NCBI GenBank assembly: GCA_023134955.1
Contig: JAGLUC010000311.1
Span: forward strand, 1-7,153
Source of the DNA: Methylococcales bacterium
Lineage (GTDB): Bacteria > Pseudomonadota > Gammaproteobacteria > Methylococcales > Methylomonadaceae
DNA: 7,153 nucleotides
Direction: 5' to 3'
Below are positions 1-6,097 of this stretch, piece by piece (position 1 is the stretch's first letter; the number at the start of each line of letters is the position of its first letter). Under the pieces are notes generated by a model. It did not search any database. It saw nothing but the letters and a program-made list of their open reading frames with translations, and was not told the DNA's origin. The translations under genes were made by a program, and so were the position numbers.

Positions 1-50
1 TTGATGAAGTAACGCGGAATCAAGGGTTTGGTAGCTAAAACCTCACTTCC

Positions 51-202
51 ACTAGTATTGCGTCAATATGATTTGAAGGGTATTGTAGAGAGGACTTCAG
101 TCCGCAATACTTAAAGAGTAATGGTTGTGCATTACTCATAGCGGACTAAAGTCGCGCTCTACAAAAAACAATCCATCAAATTAAAGTTGTTCAAGTACTA
201 GT
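51..202. repeat. Hairpin-forming inverted repeat (MITE/REP-like) downstream of glyA
   Basis: Seen in sequence: the ends carry ACTAGTA (51-57) and its complement TACTAGT (196-202). Inside, ATTTGAAGG (71-79) pairs loosely with CCATCAAAT (173-181). A core arm at 83-105 (starting TTGTAGAG and ending AGTCCGC) matches the reverse complement of 141-164 with only a few differences. At the centre, GAGTAATG (116-123) and CATTACTC (130-137) form a perfect 8-bp stem with a 6-base loop. The transcript of either strand would fold into one long imperfect hairpin. No transposase is present, so if mobile it is non-autonomous. The GGACTTCAGTCC core resembles the small palindromes of REP/RAYT-type repeats, but that assignment is inference. 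It may also act as an end barrier for the mtdA-gck-glyA transcript, since it starts about 35 bases past the glyA stop. The other bases of 1-236 show no gene. Confidence 0.7.
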
Positions 203-236
203 AGTCCATCAATGTTGTATTGACGGGTTCTTGTTC

Positions 237-1493
237 TTAATCCCTATAAACTGGGAAACGAGAGCAAAGTAAACTCACTTTTTCGCGCACTGTAGAAATA
301 ACAGTATCATCTTCCAGATTTTCCATTACGTCACACATCAAATTGGCGATTTCTATCATTTGTGCTTCTTTAAAACCACGCGATGTTGGTGCAGGTGTGC
401 CTACACGAATACCACTGGTCACAAAAGGTGACTCAGGATCATTAGGCACTGCATTTTTATTGACGGTAATATGTGCTTTTTCCAGCGCGGCATCAGCCGC
501 TTTACCTGTAATGCCTTTAGGAATTAACGAAACCAGCATCAAGTGGTTATCTGTACCACCAGAAACCACATCAAATCCACGGTTGATAAAAACCTTAGCC
601 ATGGCTTTTGCATTGTCCATCACTTGTTGTTGGTATTTAGCAAACTCAGGTTGCATGGCTTCTTTAAAAGCAACCGCTTTAGCTGCTATCACATGCATTA
701 ATGGCCCACCTTGAATACCTGGAAAAATATTAGAATTAAATTTTTTCTCTAACTCAGGATTACTTTTACAAATAATAAAACCGCCTCGTGGACCACGTAA
801 TGATTTGTGTGTGGTACTGGTGACGACATCAGCAAAAGGCACGGGGTTAGGGTATAAACCTGCCGCAATTAAGCCTGCAACATGCGCCATATCAACAAAT
901 AGATAAGCACCCACTTTATCCGCAATCTCTCTAAAACGTTGCCAATCACAAATTCGGGAATAAGCAGAAAACCCGGCAACAATTAGTTTGGGCTTATGTT
1001 CAAGTGCTAAAGCTTCAACCTGATCATAATCAATATAGCCTGTGTCTGGATGTAAACCGTATTGAATTGCATTATAAATTTTGCCAGAAAAATTGGGTTT
1101 TGCACCATGCGTTAAATGTCCACCGTCAGCAAGGCTTAAGCCTAAAATAGTATCCCCCGGTTGGACTAAAGCCATGTAAACAGCCATATTAGCTTGCGAC
1201 CCTGAATGAGGCTGTACATTGGCGTAATCTGCACCATATAATTCTTTCAGGCGATCAATGGCTAATTGTTCTGCTTTATCTACAAATTTACAGCCACCAT
1301 AATAGCGTTTACCAGGGTAACCTTCGGCATATTTATTGGTTAACTGAGAACCTTGCGCTTCCATAACACGAGGACTAGTGTAGTTTTCTGATGCAATCAG
1401 CTCAATATGATCCTCTTGACGCTGACGCTCTTCTTCCATTGCTTGAAAAAGCTCATCATCAAAACCAGCAATGGTCATGGAATTCTTAAACAT
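237..1493 (-). CDS. glyA: Serine hydroxymethyltransferase
   Basis: PLP-dependent cytosolic enzyme that interconverts glycine plus 5,10-methylene-H4F with serine plus H4F. In the serine cycle it is the entry point for C1 units. The 418-residue length is normal for bacterial GlyA and the family is evident throughout. It has the N-terminal HIELIASENYTS segment (29-40), the YAEGYPGKRYYGG tetrahydrofolate/PLP region (55-67), the DMAHVAGL motif (D201, H204 near the cofactor ring) and the Schiff-base motif TSTTHKSLRGPRGG with K230. The chosen ATG is preceded by AGGAG five bases upstream, which supports it over the internal Met6. It is the last gene of a minus-strand operon, 16 bp after gck. Many methylotrophs carry more than one glyA. 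Clustering with mtdA and gck suggests this copy serves C1 assimilation, but whether another copy exists cannot be seen here. Confidence 0.97.
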   Translation of the reverse strand: MFKNSMTIAGFDDELFQAMEEERQRQEDHIELIASENYTSPRVMEAQGSQLTNKYAEGYPGKRYYGGCKFVDKAEQLAIDRLKELYGADYANVQPHSGSQANMAVYMALVQPGDTILGLSLADGGHLTHGAKPNFSGKIYNAIQYGLHPDTGYIDYDQVEALALEHKPKLIVAGFSAYSRICDWQRFREIADKVGAYLFVDMAHVAGLIAAGLYPNPVPFADVVTSTTHKSLRGPRGGFIICKSNPELEKKFNSNIFPGIQGGPLMHVIAAKAVAFKEAMQPEFAKYQQQVMDNAKAMAKVFINRGFDVVSGGTDNHLMLVSLIPKGITGKAADAALEKAHITVNKNAVPNDPESPFVTSGIRVGTPAPTSRGFKEAQMIEIANLMCDVMENLEDDTVISTVREKVSLLCSRFPVYRD

Positions 1494-1509
1494 GTTGTCT
1501 CCTATTTAG

Positions 1510-2874
1510 TTATTCTGGTTGAATTAATAATATCTGTAAATCAGCAACATTAGTCCCTGTCGCGCCTGTTATTACTAAATCCTGAGATTCTTTTAAAGCT
1601 GAATATGAATCATTATTATTTAATAAACTTTCTGGGTCTATTTTACTTTGTCTTAATCTGTCTAGCGTATTTAGATCAACCAAACCACCTGCTGCAACTG
1701 TTGGTCCATCTCGACCATCCGTACCACCACTTAAAAATGTCCAGTGACTCTTAAGTGTATGTTTTTCAGCGGCTATAGCAAAAGCTAATGCCATTTCCTG
1801 ATTACGCCCACCTAATCCTGTGCCTGTTACCTTAACAGTAGATTCGCCACCAGCGAGTATCGCAGTCGCATGAGTTAGACTATGTTCTATTGGTTTTACA
1901 TATAAAACCAATTGCTCGGCACTATCTCTTGCTTCATCACAGAGTGATGAGCTGAATAGTTCGGTTTTATAAGCTAATTCTTTGGCAGCTTTAATACTCT
2001 GATTAAGGCTAATAGTATTACTGCCAATCAGTGTATGTGACACAGTTTTAAAACAATCTGCGTTGGGTTTTGGGGTTTCTTTAATTTGCCCTTGCTCACC
2101 TTTTTTTAACAAACCTTGTACTGATACAGGTATTTTATCCCAAATCGCTTTGTTTGTAAGAATGTTGATAGCATCTTTAAATGTTGTGCTATCAGCAACC
2201 GTCGGGCCGCTGGCAATACTACTTAAATCATCATCAATGACATCAGATAAAATAAAACTGTGTAAATCAATGGGAGCAACAAGCTCTGCAAGCTGTCCAC
2301 CTTTTAATTGTGATAAATGCTTTCTTACACAGTTTATTTGCTTGATATTAGCGCCACTGGCTAATAGTAAATCAGTGGTTTTTTGTTTGTCTTCTAATGA
2401 TATGCCTGTGGCAGGATAAGGCAGTAAAGCAGAGCCTCCACCTGAAATTAGCATTAATACTAATTCATCATTTTGTGTGTTTTTTAATTGTTCAACAATG
2501 CCTTTAGCCGCTTTGTGCCCTGCTGAATCCGGAGCAGGGTGACCTGCACCGACTACCTCGACATTCTTTAAATCAATAACATTATCATAATTGCTAATCG
2601 CAATAGCTTTGCCAGCGATACGCTGAGCAGGAATGATGTCTGTTGCCGCTTGTGCCATACGGCAGGCTGCTTTGCCAAAGGCAATGATATGAACTTTTGA
2701 CCAGCTGCCACTGCGTTTTTTTGTACCATCGTTTATATCTAAAGCAATCTCAATATGATTGCCAGCAACAGTCAGACAGTTTTTAACTGCTTGATACGGG
2801 TCAGCCGCATCAATGCCTTGTTGAAAAATACTCAGGGCATCTTTACGTAAAGTACTGATTGTTGTTGCTGTCAT
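1510..2874 (-). CDS. gck: Glycerate 2-kinase, MOFRL family
   Basis: Cytosolic kinase converting D-glycerate plus ATP to 2-phosphoglycerate, the serine-cycle step between hydroxypyruvate reductase and enolase. The 454 residues show both family domains. The N-terminal glycerate-kinase domain (DUF4147) has FGKAA (K68), the glycine-rich LISGGGSALLPYP (142-154), KHLSQLKGG (185-193) and SDVIDDDLSSIASGPT (210-225). The C-terminal MOFRL domain has GLGGRNQEMALAFA (353-366), SGGTDGRDGPTVAAGG (382-397) and TGATGTNVADL (436-446). These motifs are intact, so I see no sign of decay. The ATG lies 10 bp after the mtdA stop and lacks a clear Shine-Dalgarno sequence (bases just upstream read GCTACCTC). Translation is therefore probably coupled to mtdA. 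Related MOFRL proteins act in tartrate/glyoxylate routes (TtuD), but the flanking mtdA and glyA favour the serine-cycle role. The symbol gckA is also used for this gene. Confidence 0.95.
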   Translation of the reverse strand: MTATTISTLRKDALSIFQQGIDAADPYQAVKNCLTVAGNHIEIALDINDGTKKRSGSWSKVHIIAFGKAACRMAQAATDIIPAQRIAGKAIAISNYDNVIDLKNVEVVGAGHPAPDSAGHKAAKGIVEQLKNTQNDELVLMLISGGGSALLPYPATGISLEDKQKTTDLLLASGANIKQINCVRKHLSQLKGGQLAELVAPIDLHSFILSDVIDDDLSSIASGPTVADSTTFKDAINILTNKAIWDKIPVSVQGLLKKGEQGQIKETPKPNADCFKTVSHTLIGSNTISLNQSIKAAKELAYKTELFSSSLCDEARDSAEQLVLYVKPIEHSLTHATAILAGGESTVKVTGTGLGGRNQEMALAFAIAAEKHTLKSHWTFLSGGTDGRDGPTVAAGGLVDLNTLDRLRQSKIDPESLLNNNDSYSALKESQDLVITGATGTNVADLQILLIQPE

Positions 2875-2884
2875 GAGGTAGCTT

Positions 2885-3742
2885 TTAAGCCATTTCTTTG
2901 GCTAATTTAAAAATAAGCTCAGCATCAAAAACTTGTTTATTATCCTCAAATAATTTAGCAATACAAGCACGATGTAAGGCAAGTTTTAGCGTACCAAAGC
3001 CAATAGCTCCCCAGACTTTTTTACCTTCACGATCAATGCCTTTATCAAACATCTCCGTGCCACCAATTCCCAGAGGAGGCGTGGCATTAGCATCGGCAAT
3101 CACCTCTAAATCAGGATTATTTTGCCAGTGTTCGGTTGCCAATAGTTCAATACCCGCAGCCCCTGTGGCGAACACAATATTTGCACCGGCAATGGCATCA
3201 CCACGGGCATCGCTGTTATTTGCTTCAATAGCTGTTAAATCGACATTAAAGCGTTCTTTCATGGCAAAACAAGCTTCTTCAGCACCAAAAATATGACGTG
3301 AGGTAATGGAAACATCTGCACCTTCTAGTGCAAGCATTGCAGCAGCACGCTGACCTACAGGACCTGTGCCAGCTAAAATAACTGCTTTTTTTCCTGCTAA
3401 TGGGGTACTGCTTGCAATTTTAGCTACAGCTGCCGCCGCAGTGGTGTTACTGCCATTACTATCCAGCATGACAGAGACTTGAAATCCAGAAAAAAACAGT
3501 TTTTGTACCGCAATAAATAATTCTTGCCCTGCCCGTATATTGCTACCACCAATAAAGATAGCTGTATTTTTTTTGTCTTTAGGTGCGCGAGTAAAAATAA
3601 TACCTTCAACCAATGATGAGATATTATCAGGGCTTAATCCACCGTGGGGAATAACCTGATCAGCTCCTCCATCGTATGCAACAACCGTATCAAAAGATGA
3701 AGGGTGGCTATCTGTATCAAATTGAAATAACAGTTTTTTCAT
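2885..3742 (-). CDS. mtdA: NADP-dependent methylene-H4MPT/methylene-H4F dehydrogenase
   Basis: MtdA oxidises methylene-H4F (and methylene-H4MPT) to the methenyl form with NADP+, in the cytoplasm. It links formaldehyde/formate-derived C1 units to the serine cycle. The 285-residue protein has the MtdA-type N-terminus LLFQFDTD (4-11), YDGGAD (23-28), VMLDSNGSNTTAAAA (91-105), the nucleotide-binding loop LAGTGPVGQRAA (123-134), TPPLGIGG (221-228), LHRACIAKLFE (256-266) and the C-terminal KLAKEMA. The FDTD, YDGGAD and DSNGSNTT signatures fit MtdA and not the paralogue MtdB, as I recall those sequences. It is the promoter-proximal gene of the operon. The only Shine-Dalgarno candidate is a weak AGG seven bases before the ATG. 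The leader of about 80 bases is discussed separately. The cyclohydrolase gene fchA, often next to mtdA, is absent here. Confidence 0.95.
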   Translation of the reverse strand: MKKLLFQFDTDSHPSSFDTVVAYDGGADQVIPHGGLSPDNISSLVEGIIFTRAPKDKKNTAIFIGGSNIRAGQELFIAVQKLFFSGFQVSVMLDSNGSNTTAAAAVAKIASSTPLAGKKAVILAGTGPVGQRAAAMLALEGADVSITSRHIFGAEEACFAMKERFNVDLTAIEANNSDARGDAIAGANIVFATGAAGIELLATEHWQNNPDLEVIADANATPPLGIGGTEMFDKGIDREGKKVWGAIGFGTLKLALHRACIAKLFEDNKQVFDAELIFKLAKEMA

Positions 3743-3784
3743 TAATATGCCTGTATTTTGACAAAAAATTGTTGAATTGGAAAA

Positions 3785-3818
3785 ATCTGATGCTCATTTT
3801 ATGAGTTTGGACTCAGAT
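3785..3818 (-). promoter_or_regulatory. Candidate attenuator-like hairpins in the mtdA leader
   Basis: Read on the minus strand, the mtdA leader contains TGAGT-CCAA-ACTCA, a 5-bp hairpin. The ACTCA arm also belongs to CTCAT-AAA-ATGAG, a second 5-bp hairpin, so the two cannot form together. The second is enclosed by ATCTGA (3813-3818) and TCAGAT (3785-3790), giving a longer interrupted stem that runs straight into five U residues (the T of TCAGAT plus 3781-3784) and then CC. That resembles a weak intrinsic terminator with a competing antiterminator. The stem is AT-rich and the U-tract is short, so this could be chance or a simple leader fold. I recognise no known riboswitch family and no leader peptide. 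Confidence 0.35.
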
Positions 3819-3830
3819 ATAAAACGGCAC

Positions 3831-3859
3831 ATTATACCTCAATATTTACAATTGCTTAA
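3831..3859 (-). promoter_or_regulatory. Candidate sigma-70 promoter of the mtdA-gck-glyA operon
   Basis: On the minus strand a perfect TATAAT (3831-3836) lies 17 bp from TTAAGC (3854-3859), a poor match to TTGACA (three of six). Transcription would start near 3824, leaving a leader of about 80 bases before the mtdA ATG. The weak -35 suggests either activator dependence or low basal strength. The -35 hexamer ends exactly where the MITE-like element begins (3860), so upstream activator sites, if any, would lie inside or beyond that element. Confidence 0.5.
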
Positions 3860-4023
3860 TTAAGGAGCCTCTGATCAAGTTCAATTATTTTTAGCTTGCT
3901 AAAACTGCCGATATTTTCCACGAAGATCGGCGCAATAGAACAACTATTACTTCTCACTTCGCGAAAAATAGCGACAGTTTTTTTTGCGCCAAATTTTAAT
4001 CAACTTAATCAGAGCTTCCTTAA
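3860..4023. mobile_element. MITE-like element with long terminal inverted repeats
   Basis: The left end at 3860 begins TTAAGGAGCCTCTGATCAAG. The reverse complement of the right end at 4023 begins TTAAGGAAGCTCTGATTAAG. Nineteen of the first 22 positions agree. A second arm, 3901-3925 (AAAACTGCCGATATTTTC...), matches the reverse complement of 3957-3981 at 21 of 25 positions. A central AATAG-AACAA-CTATT closes the loop, so almost all of the 164 bp is self-complementary. Both ends carry TTAA, which could be a target duplication or part of the terminal repeat. It encodes no transposase and the parent insertion-sequence family is not identified. It sits in the divergent mtdA/mdh intergenic region. 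A TTG-initiated reading frame running through it (3896-4099) is not a credible gene. Confidence 0.75.
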
Positions 4024-4075
4024 GGCTTTTTTGGGCTATAATTTCATTAAAATGAAATATTTTAGCTATAAAGCC
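4024..4075. promoter_or_regulatory. Palindrome with TATAAT box upstream of mdh
   Basis: GGCTTT (4024-4029) pairs with AAAGCC (4070-4075) around a perfect inner inverted repeat ATTTCATT-AA-AATGAAAT (4041-4058). A perfect TATAAT lies at 4037-4042, overlapping the inner palindrome on the mdh-proximal strand. The position 17 bp upstream (GCTTCC, 4014-4019) is a poor -35 and falls in the right end of the MITE-like element. This could be an mdh promoter with an overlapping operator, or simply an AT-rich hairpin. The remaining 90 bases to the mdh start contain no better promoter that I can see. Confidence 0.35.
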
Positions 4076-4167
4076 GAAAGAGATTATATGATGTTGTGAA
4101 AATGGGTTGATTTAATTGCATAATGAATACCCAAACTACAATGTAGAACTGAAAAACGAGGACGATA

Positions 4168-5145
4168 ATGAAAACTCCAATCAAAATTGCGGTAACAGGT
4201 GCGGCCGGTCAAATTAACTATTCACTACTATTTCGCCTGGCTGCTGGGGAATTGTTGGGTGCAGATCGACCCATTATCTTGCATTTATTAGAAATAACAC
4301 CTGCTCTGGATGCCCTGAATGGTGTGGTAATGGAGCTTAATGACTGTGCTTATCCTTTATTGCATGAAGTGGTAGTGACAGATAATCCCAAAAAAGCTTT
4401 TGAAAATATTGATTACGCCTTTTTAGTGGGAGCAAGACCAAGAGGACCAGGTATGGAACGCAAAGACTTGCTATTATGTAATGCTGAAATTTTTTCAGTT
4501 CAAGGTAAGGCGTTAAATGAAGTCGCTCACAAAAATGTCAAAGTATTAGTAACAGGGAATCCAGCTAATACCAATGCCTTAATTGCAATGAACAATGCTC
4601 CTGATTTAAGCCCAAGCTGTTTTTCTGCCATGACCCGATTAGATCATAATCGATCTATTGCTCAATTGGCTGAAAAGACAGGTGTTACTTGCAGAGAGAT
4701 AAGTAATGTGACTATATGGGGGAATCATTCCTCGACTCAATATCCTGATTTACATAATGCCAAAGTCAAAGGACAAGATGCCTTGTCTATAGTGGGTCAA
4801 GACTGGTTTGAAAATGACTTTATTCCAACAGTTCAGCAACGAGGTGCTGAGATCATTAAGGCAAGGGGACAATCCAGTGCCGCTTCAGCCGCAAATGCAG
4901 CATTAGACCATATGAGAACCTGGATTTTTGGAACAAAAGAAGACGACTGGGTCAGTATGGCAGTACCTTCTGATGGCAGTTATGGCATTGCAGAAGGTTT
5001 AATTTATTCATACCCGGTAACGGTAACTAATGGTACAGCAAACATTGCACAAGGATTAGAGCTTAATGAGTTCAGTCGAGAAAAAATGCGTATTACAGAA
5101 GATGAGTTAAAACAGGAAAGAGATGCGATTAAACATTTGTTTTAA
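4168..5145 (+). CDS. mdh: Malate dehydrogenase (cytosolic-type, NAD-dependent)
   Basis: Reversible NAD-linked oxidation of malate to oxaloacetate in the TCA cycle. In methylotrophs with a serine cycle it runs toward malate after PEP carboxylation. The 325-residue protein matches the bacterial MDH group related to eukaryotic cytosolic MDH. It has the nucleotide-binding start VTGAAGQINYSLLFR (9-23), an acidic residue E42 at the end of the second strand favouring NAD over NADP, the mobile loop GARPRGPGMERKDLL with substrate arginines R92 and R98, VTGNPANTNA (128-137), TRLDHNR (156-162, D159 and R162) and WGNHSS with catalytic H187. Position 17, the last glycine of GxxGxxG, is Asn; this site also varies to Ala or Ser in relatives. 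GAGG six bases before the ATG supports the start. It is divergent from the mtdA operon, which suggests a shared serine-cycle role. Confidence 0.96.
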   Translation: MKTPIKIAVTGAAGQINYSLLFRLAAGELLGADRPIILHLLEITPALDALNGVVMELNDCAYPLLHEVVVTDNPKKAFENIDYAFLVGARPRGPGMERKDLLLCNAEIFSVQGKALNEVAHKNVKVLVTGNPANTNALIAMNNAPDLSPSCFSAMTRLDHNRSIAQLAEKTGVTCREISNVTIWGNHSSTQYPDLHNAKVKGQDALSIVGQDWFENDFIPTVQQRGAEIIKARGQSSAASAANAALDHMRTWIFGTKEDDWVSMAVPSDGSYGIAEGLIYSYPVTVTNGTANIAQGLELNEFSREKMRITEDELKQERDAIKHLF

Positions 5146-5198
5146 CTTATACCTGCGTTAACTGTTGTTTTTTTAAGAGAACTTTATTAAGAACAGCT

Positions 5199-5501
5199 CT
5201 ACCTAATGGTAAATAACTTTTTGAAAGAGGCTATTTTTAAGATACTCATAACTCTTTCATTGCAACCCGTTAAAATAATTGATTGTTTTGGAGCGGTTGA
5301 AAAATCAATTAATAGTAGCAATAAAGACAAGCCTGAGCTATCAACCATTTCAGTATGAGTGAAGTCAATTATAAAGAGAGTATCTGTGGGTTCATTAATA
5401 TAAGCTTGGCGAAATTCTTCATGCACTTCTAAAGTTAAATCAGATAGAATTTCAAGCGTAATAGTTTTTTTATCTTCAGATACTGTTTTTTTTATATTCA
5501 T
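5199..5501 (-). CDS. STAS-domain protein (anti-sigma factor antagonist-like)
   Basis: A 100-residue protein that is a single STAS domain of the SpoIIAA/RsbV type. Such proteins bind a partner-switching anti-sigma kinase and are inactivated by phosphorylation on a conserved serine. Seen here: a first strand TITLEILSDLTLE (13-25), LFIIDFTHTEMVDSSGLSLLLLLI (42-65) with the D54-S55-S56-G57-L58 signature (S56 corresponds to the phosphoserine of SpoIIAA), and a second half IILTGCNERVMSILKIASF. There is no signal peptide and no fused kinase or phosphatase. GGAG about nine bases before the ATG supports the start. It lies 64 bp downstream of gloA on the same strand and may be read with it. No serine kinase, PP2C phosphatase or sigma factor is in the window, so the partner is unknown. 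A lipid-transport MlaB-like role is possible but less likely without Mla genes nearby. Confidence 0.85.
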   Translation of the reverse strand: MNIKKTVSEDKKTITLEILSDLTLEVHEEFRQAYINEPTDTLFIIDFTHTEMVDSSGLSLLLLLIDFSTAPKQSIILTGCNERVMSILKIASFKKLFTIR

Positions 5502-5565
5502 AGATAAATTCTCCGTGTAAATAATTGAGTGTGAGGTTTGACTTGAGCATGAGCACTTATAGCAA

Positions 5566-6006
5566 TTACCAGTTTCCAGTATTTTCCATTGATGCCCAAG
5601 GCTGTTGTTTTTCTAAAGGCTGTCCTTTTTGCAAGAACTCTATAGATATGCCATCAGGTGAGCGTATAAAAGCCATCATTCCGTCACGAGGAGGTCGATT
5701 AATAATAACGCCCAGACTCATTAGGTTTTGACAGTAATTGTAAATATTACTTACTTCATAAGCAAGGTGCCCAAAGTTTCGTCCGCCTGAATAGTCTTCT
5801 GTATCCCAGTTATAGGTTAGCTCAAGTGCTGGGGCTTCAATGGCTTTGGCATTTTCCTGGTCTTCTGGCGCAGCTAAATAGACTAATGTAAACCGACCCT
5901 CTTCACTTTCTATTCGATTAACTTCTGCTAAACCGAGTTTGTCACAATAAAACTCAAGTGACTTTTCAAGATTTTCAACCCGAACCATAGTATGTAAGTA
6001 GCGCAT
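5566..6006 (-). CDS. gloA: Lactoylglutathione lyase (glyoxalase I), VOC superfamily
   Basis: Isomerises the hemithioacetal of methylglyoxal and glutathione to S-lactoylglutathione, a cytosolic detoxification step. The 146-residue protein is one VOC unit of two beta-alpha-beta-beta-beta modules. All four metal ligands expected from E. coli GloA are present: H5 (MRYLH), E62 (ALELTYNW), H80 (GRNFGHLAYEV) and E123 (SPDGISIEFL). The C-terminal extension ending WASMENTGNW is longer than in E. coli GloA but seems typical of a proteobacterial subgroup. No good Shine-Dalgarno sequence precedes the ATG, though the MRYLHTM start is the family's usual one. It diverges from the ASCH gene across 91 bp. Glyoxalase function is well supported; the natural substrate of this longer subgroup is less certain than for E. 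coli GloA. Confidence 0.9.
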   Translation of the reverse strand: MRYLHTMVRVENLEKSLEFYCDKLGLAEVNRIESEEGRFTLVYLAAPEDQENAKAIEAPALELTYNWDTEDYSGGRNFGHLAYEVSNIYNYCQNLMSLGVIINRPPRDGMMAFIRSPDGISIEFLQKGQPLEKQQPWASMENTGNW

Positions 6007-6038
6007 ATGTTATAAACCAAAATGAATTTAAAGACATG

Positions 6039-6068
6039 GCCATTATGGCGTAAAATAACTGTTTTTAC
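6039..6068. promoter_or_regulatory. Operator-like inverted repeats between gloA and the ASCH gene
   Basis: GCCAT-T-ATGGC (6039-6049) is directly followed by GTAAAA-N7-TTTTAC (6050-6068). A TAAAAT at 6051-6056 could be the -10 for the ASCH gene, but no good -35 is visible. The tandem palindromes in a 91-bp divergent region are what a regulator site would look like. The sequence is AT-rich enough that chance is possible. Confidence 0.25.
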
Positions 6069-6097
6069 ACGATACTTATTTAACTTGGAGAATATAA

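Noticed and set aside
190..236. Possible glyA terminator CGTCAAT/ATTGATG just after the stop codon
   Set aside because: A 7-bp stem with a G-T wobble and no following U-tract on the minus strand; too weak to list as a terminator.
343..714. Open plus-strand frame of 123 codons opposite glyA
   Set aside because: It is antisense to a fully conserved GlyA coding region, has no family resemblance and no ribosome site I can support.
2063..2419. Open plus-strand frame of 118 codons opposite gck
   Set aside because: It is a shadow of the MOFRL kinase gene, with low-complexity composition following the complementary codons.
2898..3296. Open plus-strand frame of 132 codons opposite mtdA
   Set aside because: It is a shadow of mtdA; the minus-strand product is unmistakable and the plus-strand product resembles nothing.
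3424..3609. Minus-strand frame of 61 codons inside mtdA
   Set aside because: It lies within the mtdA coding region in another frame and has no independent support.
3896..4099. Plus-strand frame of 67 codons across the MITE-like element
   Set aside because: It starts at TTG, lies mostly in self-complementary repeat DNA and resembles no family.
4178..4236. Asn in place of the third glycine in the MDH GxxGxxG motif
   Set aside because: Related MDHs also carry Ala or Ser at this position, and all catalytic residues are intact, so it is not a sign of lost function.
5146..5198. Possible bidirectional terminator between mdh and the STAS gene
   Set aside because: Only a short CTGTT/AACAG pairing with a large loop and a T-run at the wrong place; not a convincing stem.
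5525..5731. Plus-strand frame of 68 codons opposite the 3' end of gloA
   Set aside because: It is antisense to conserved GloA codons, with no recognisable domain.
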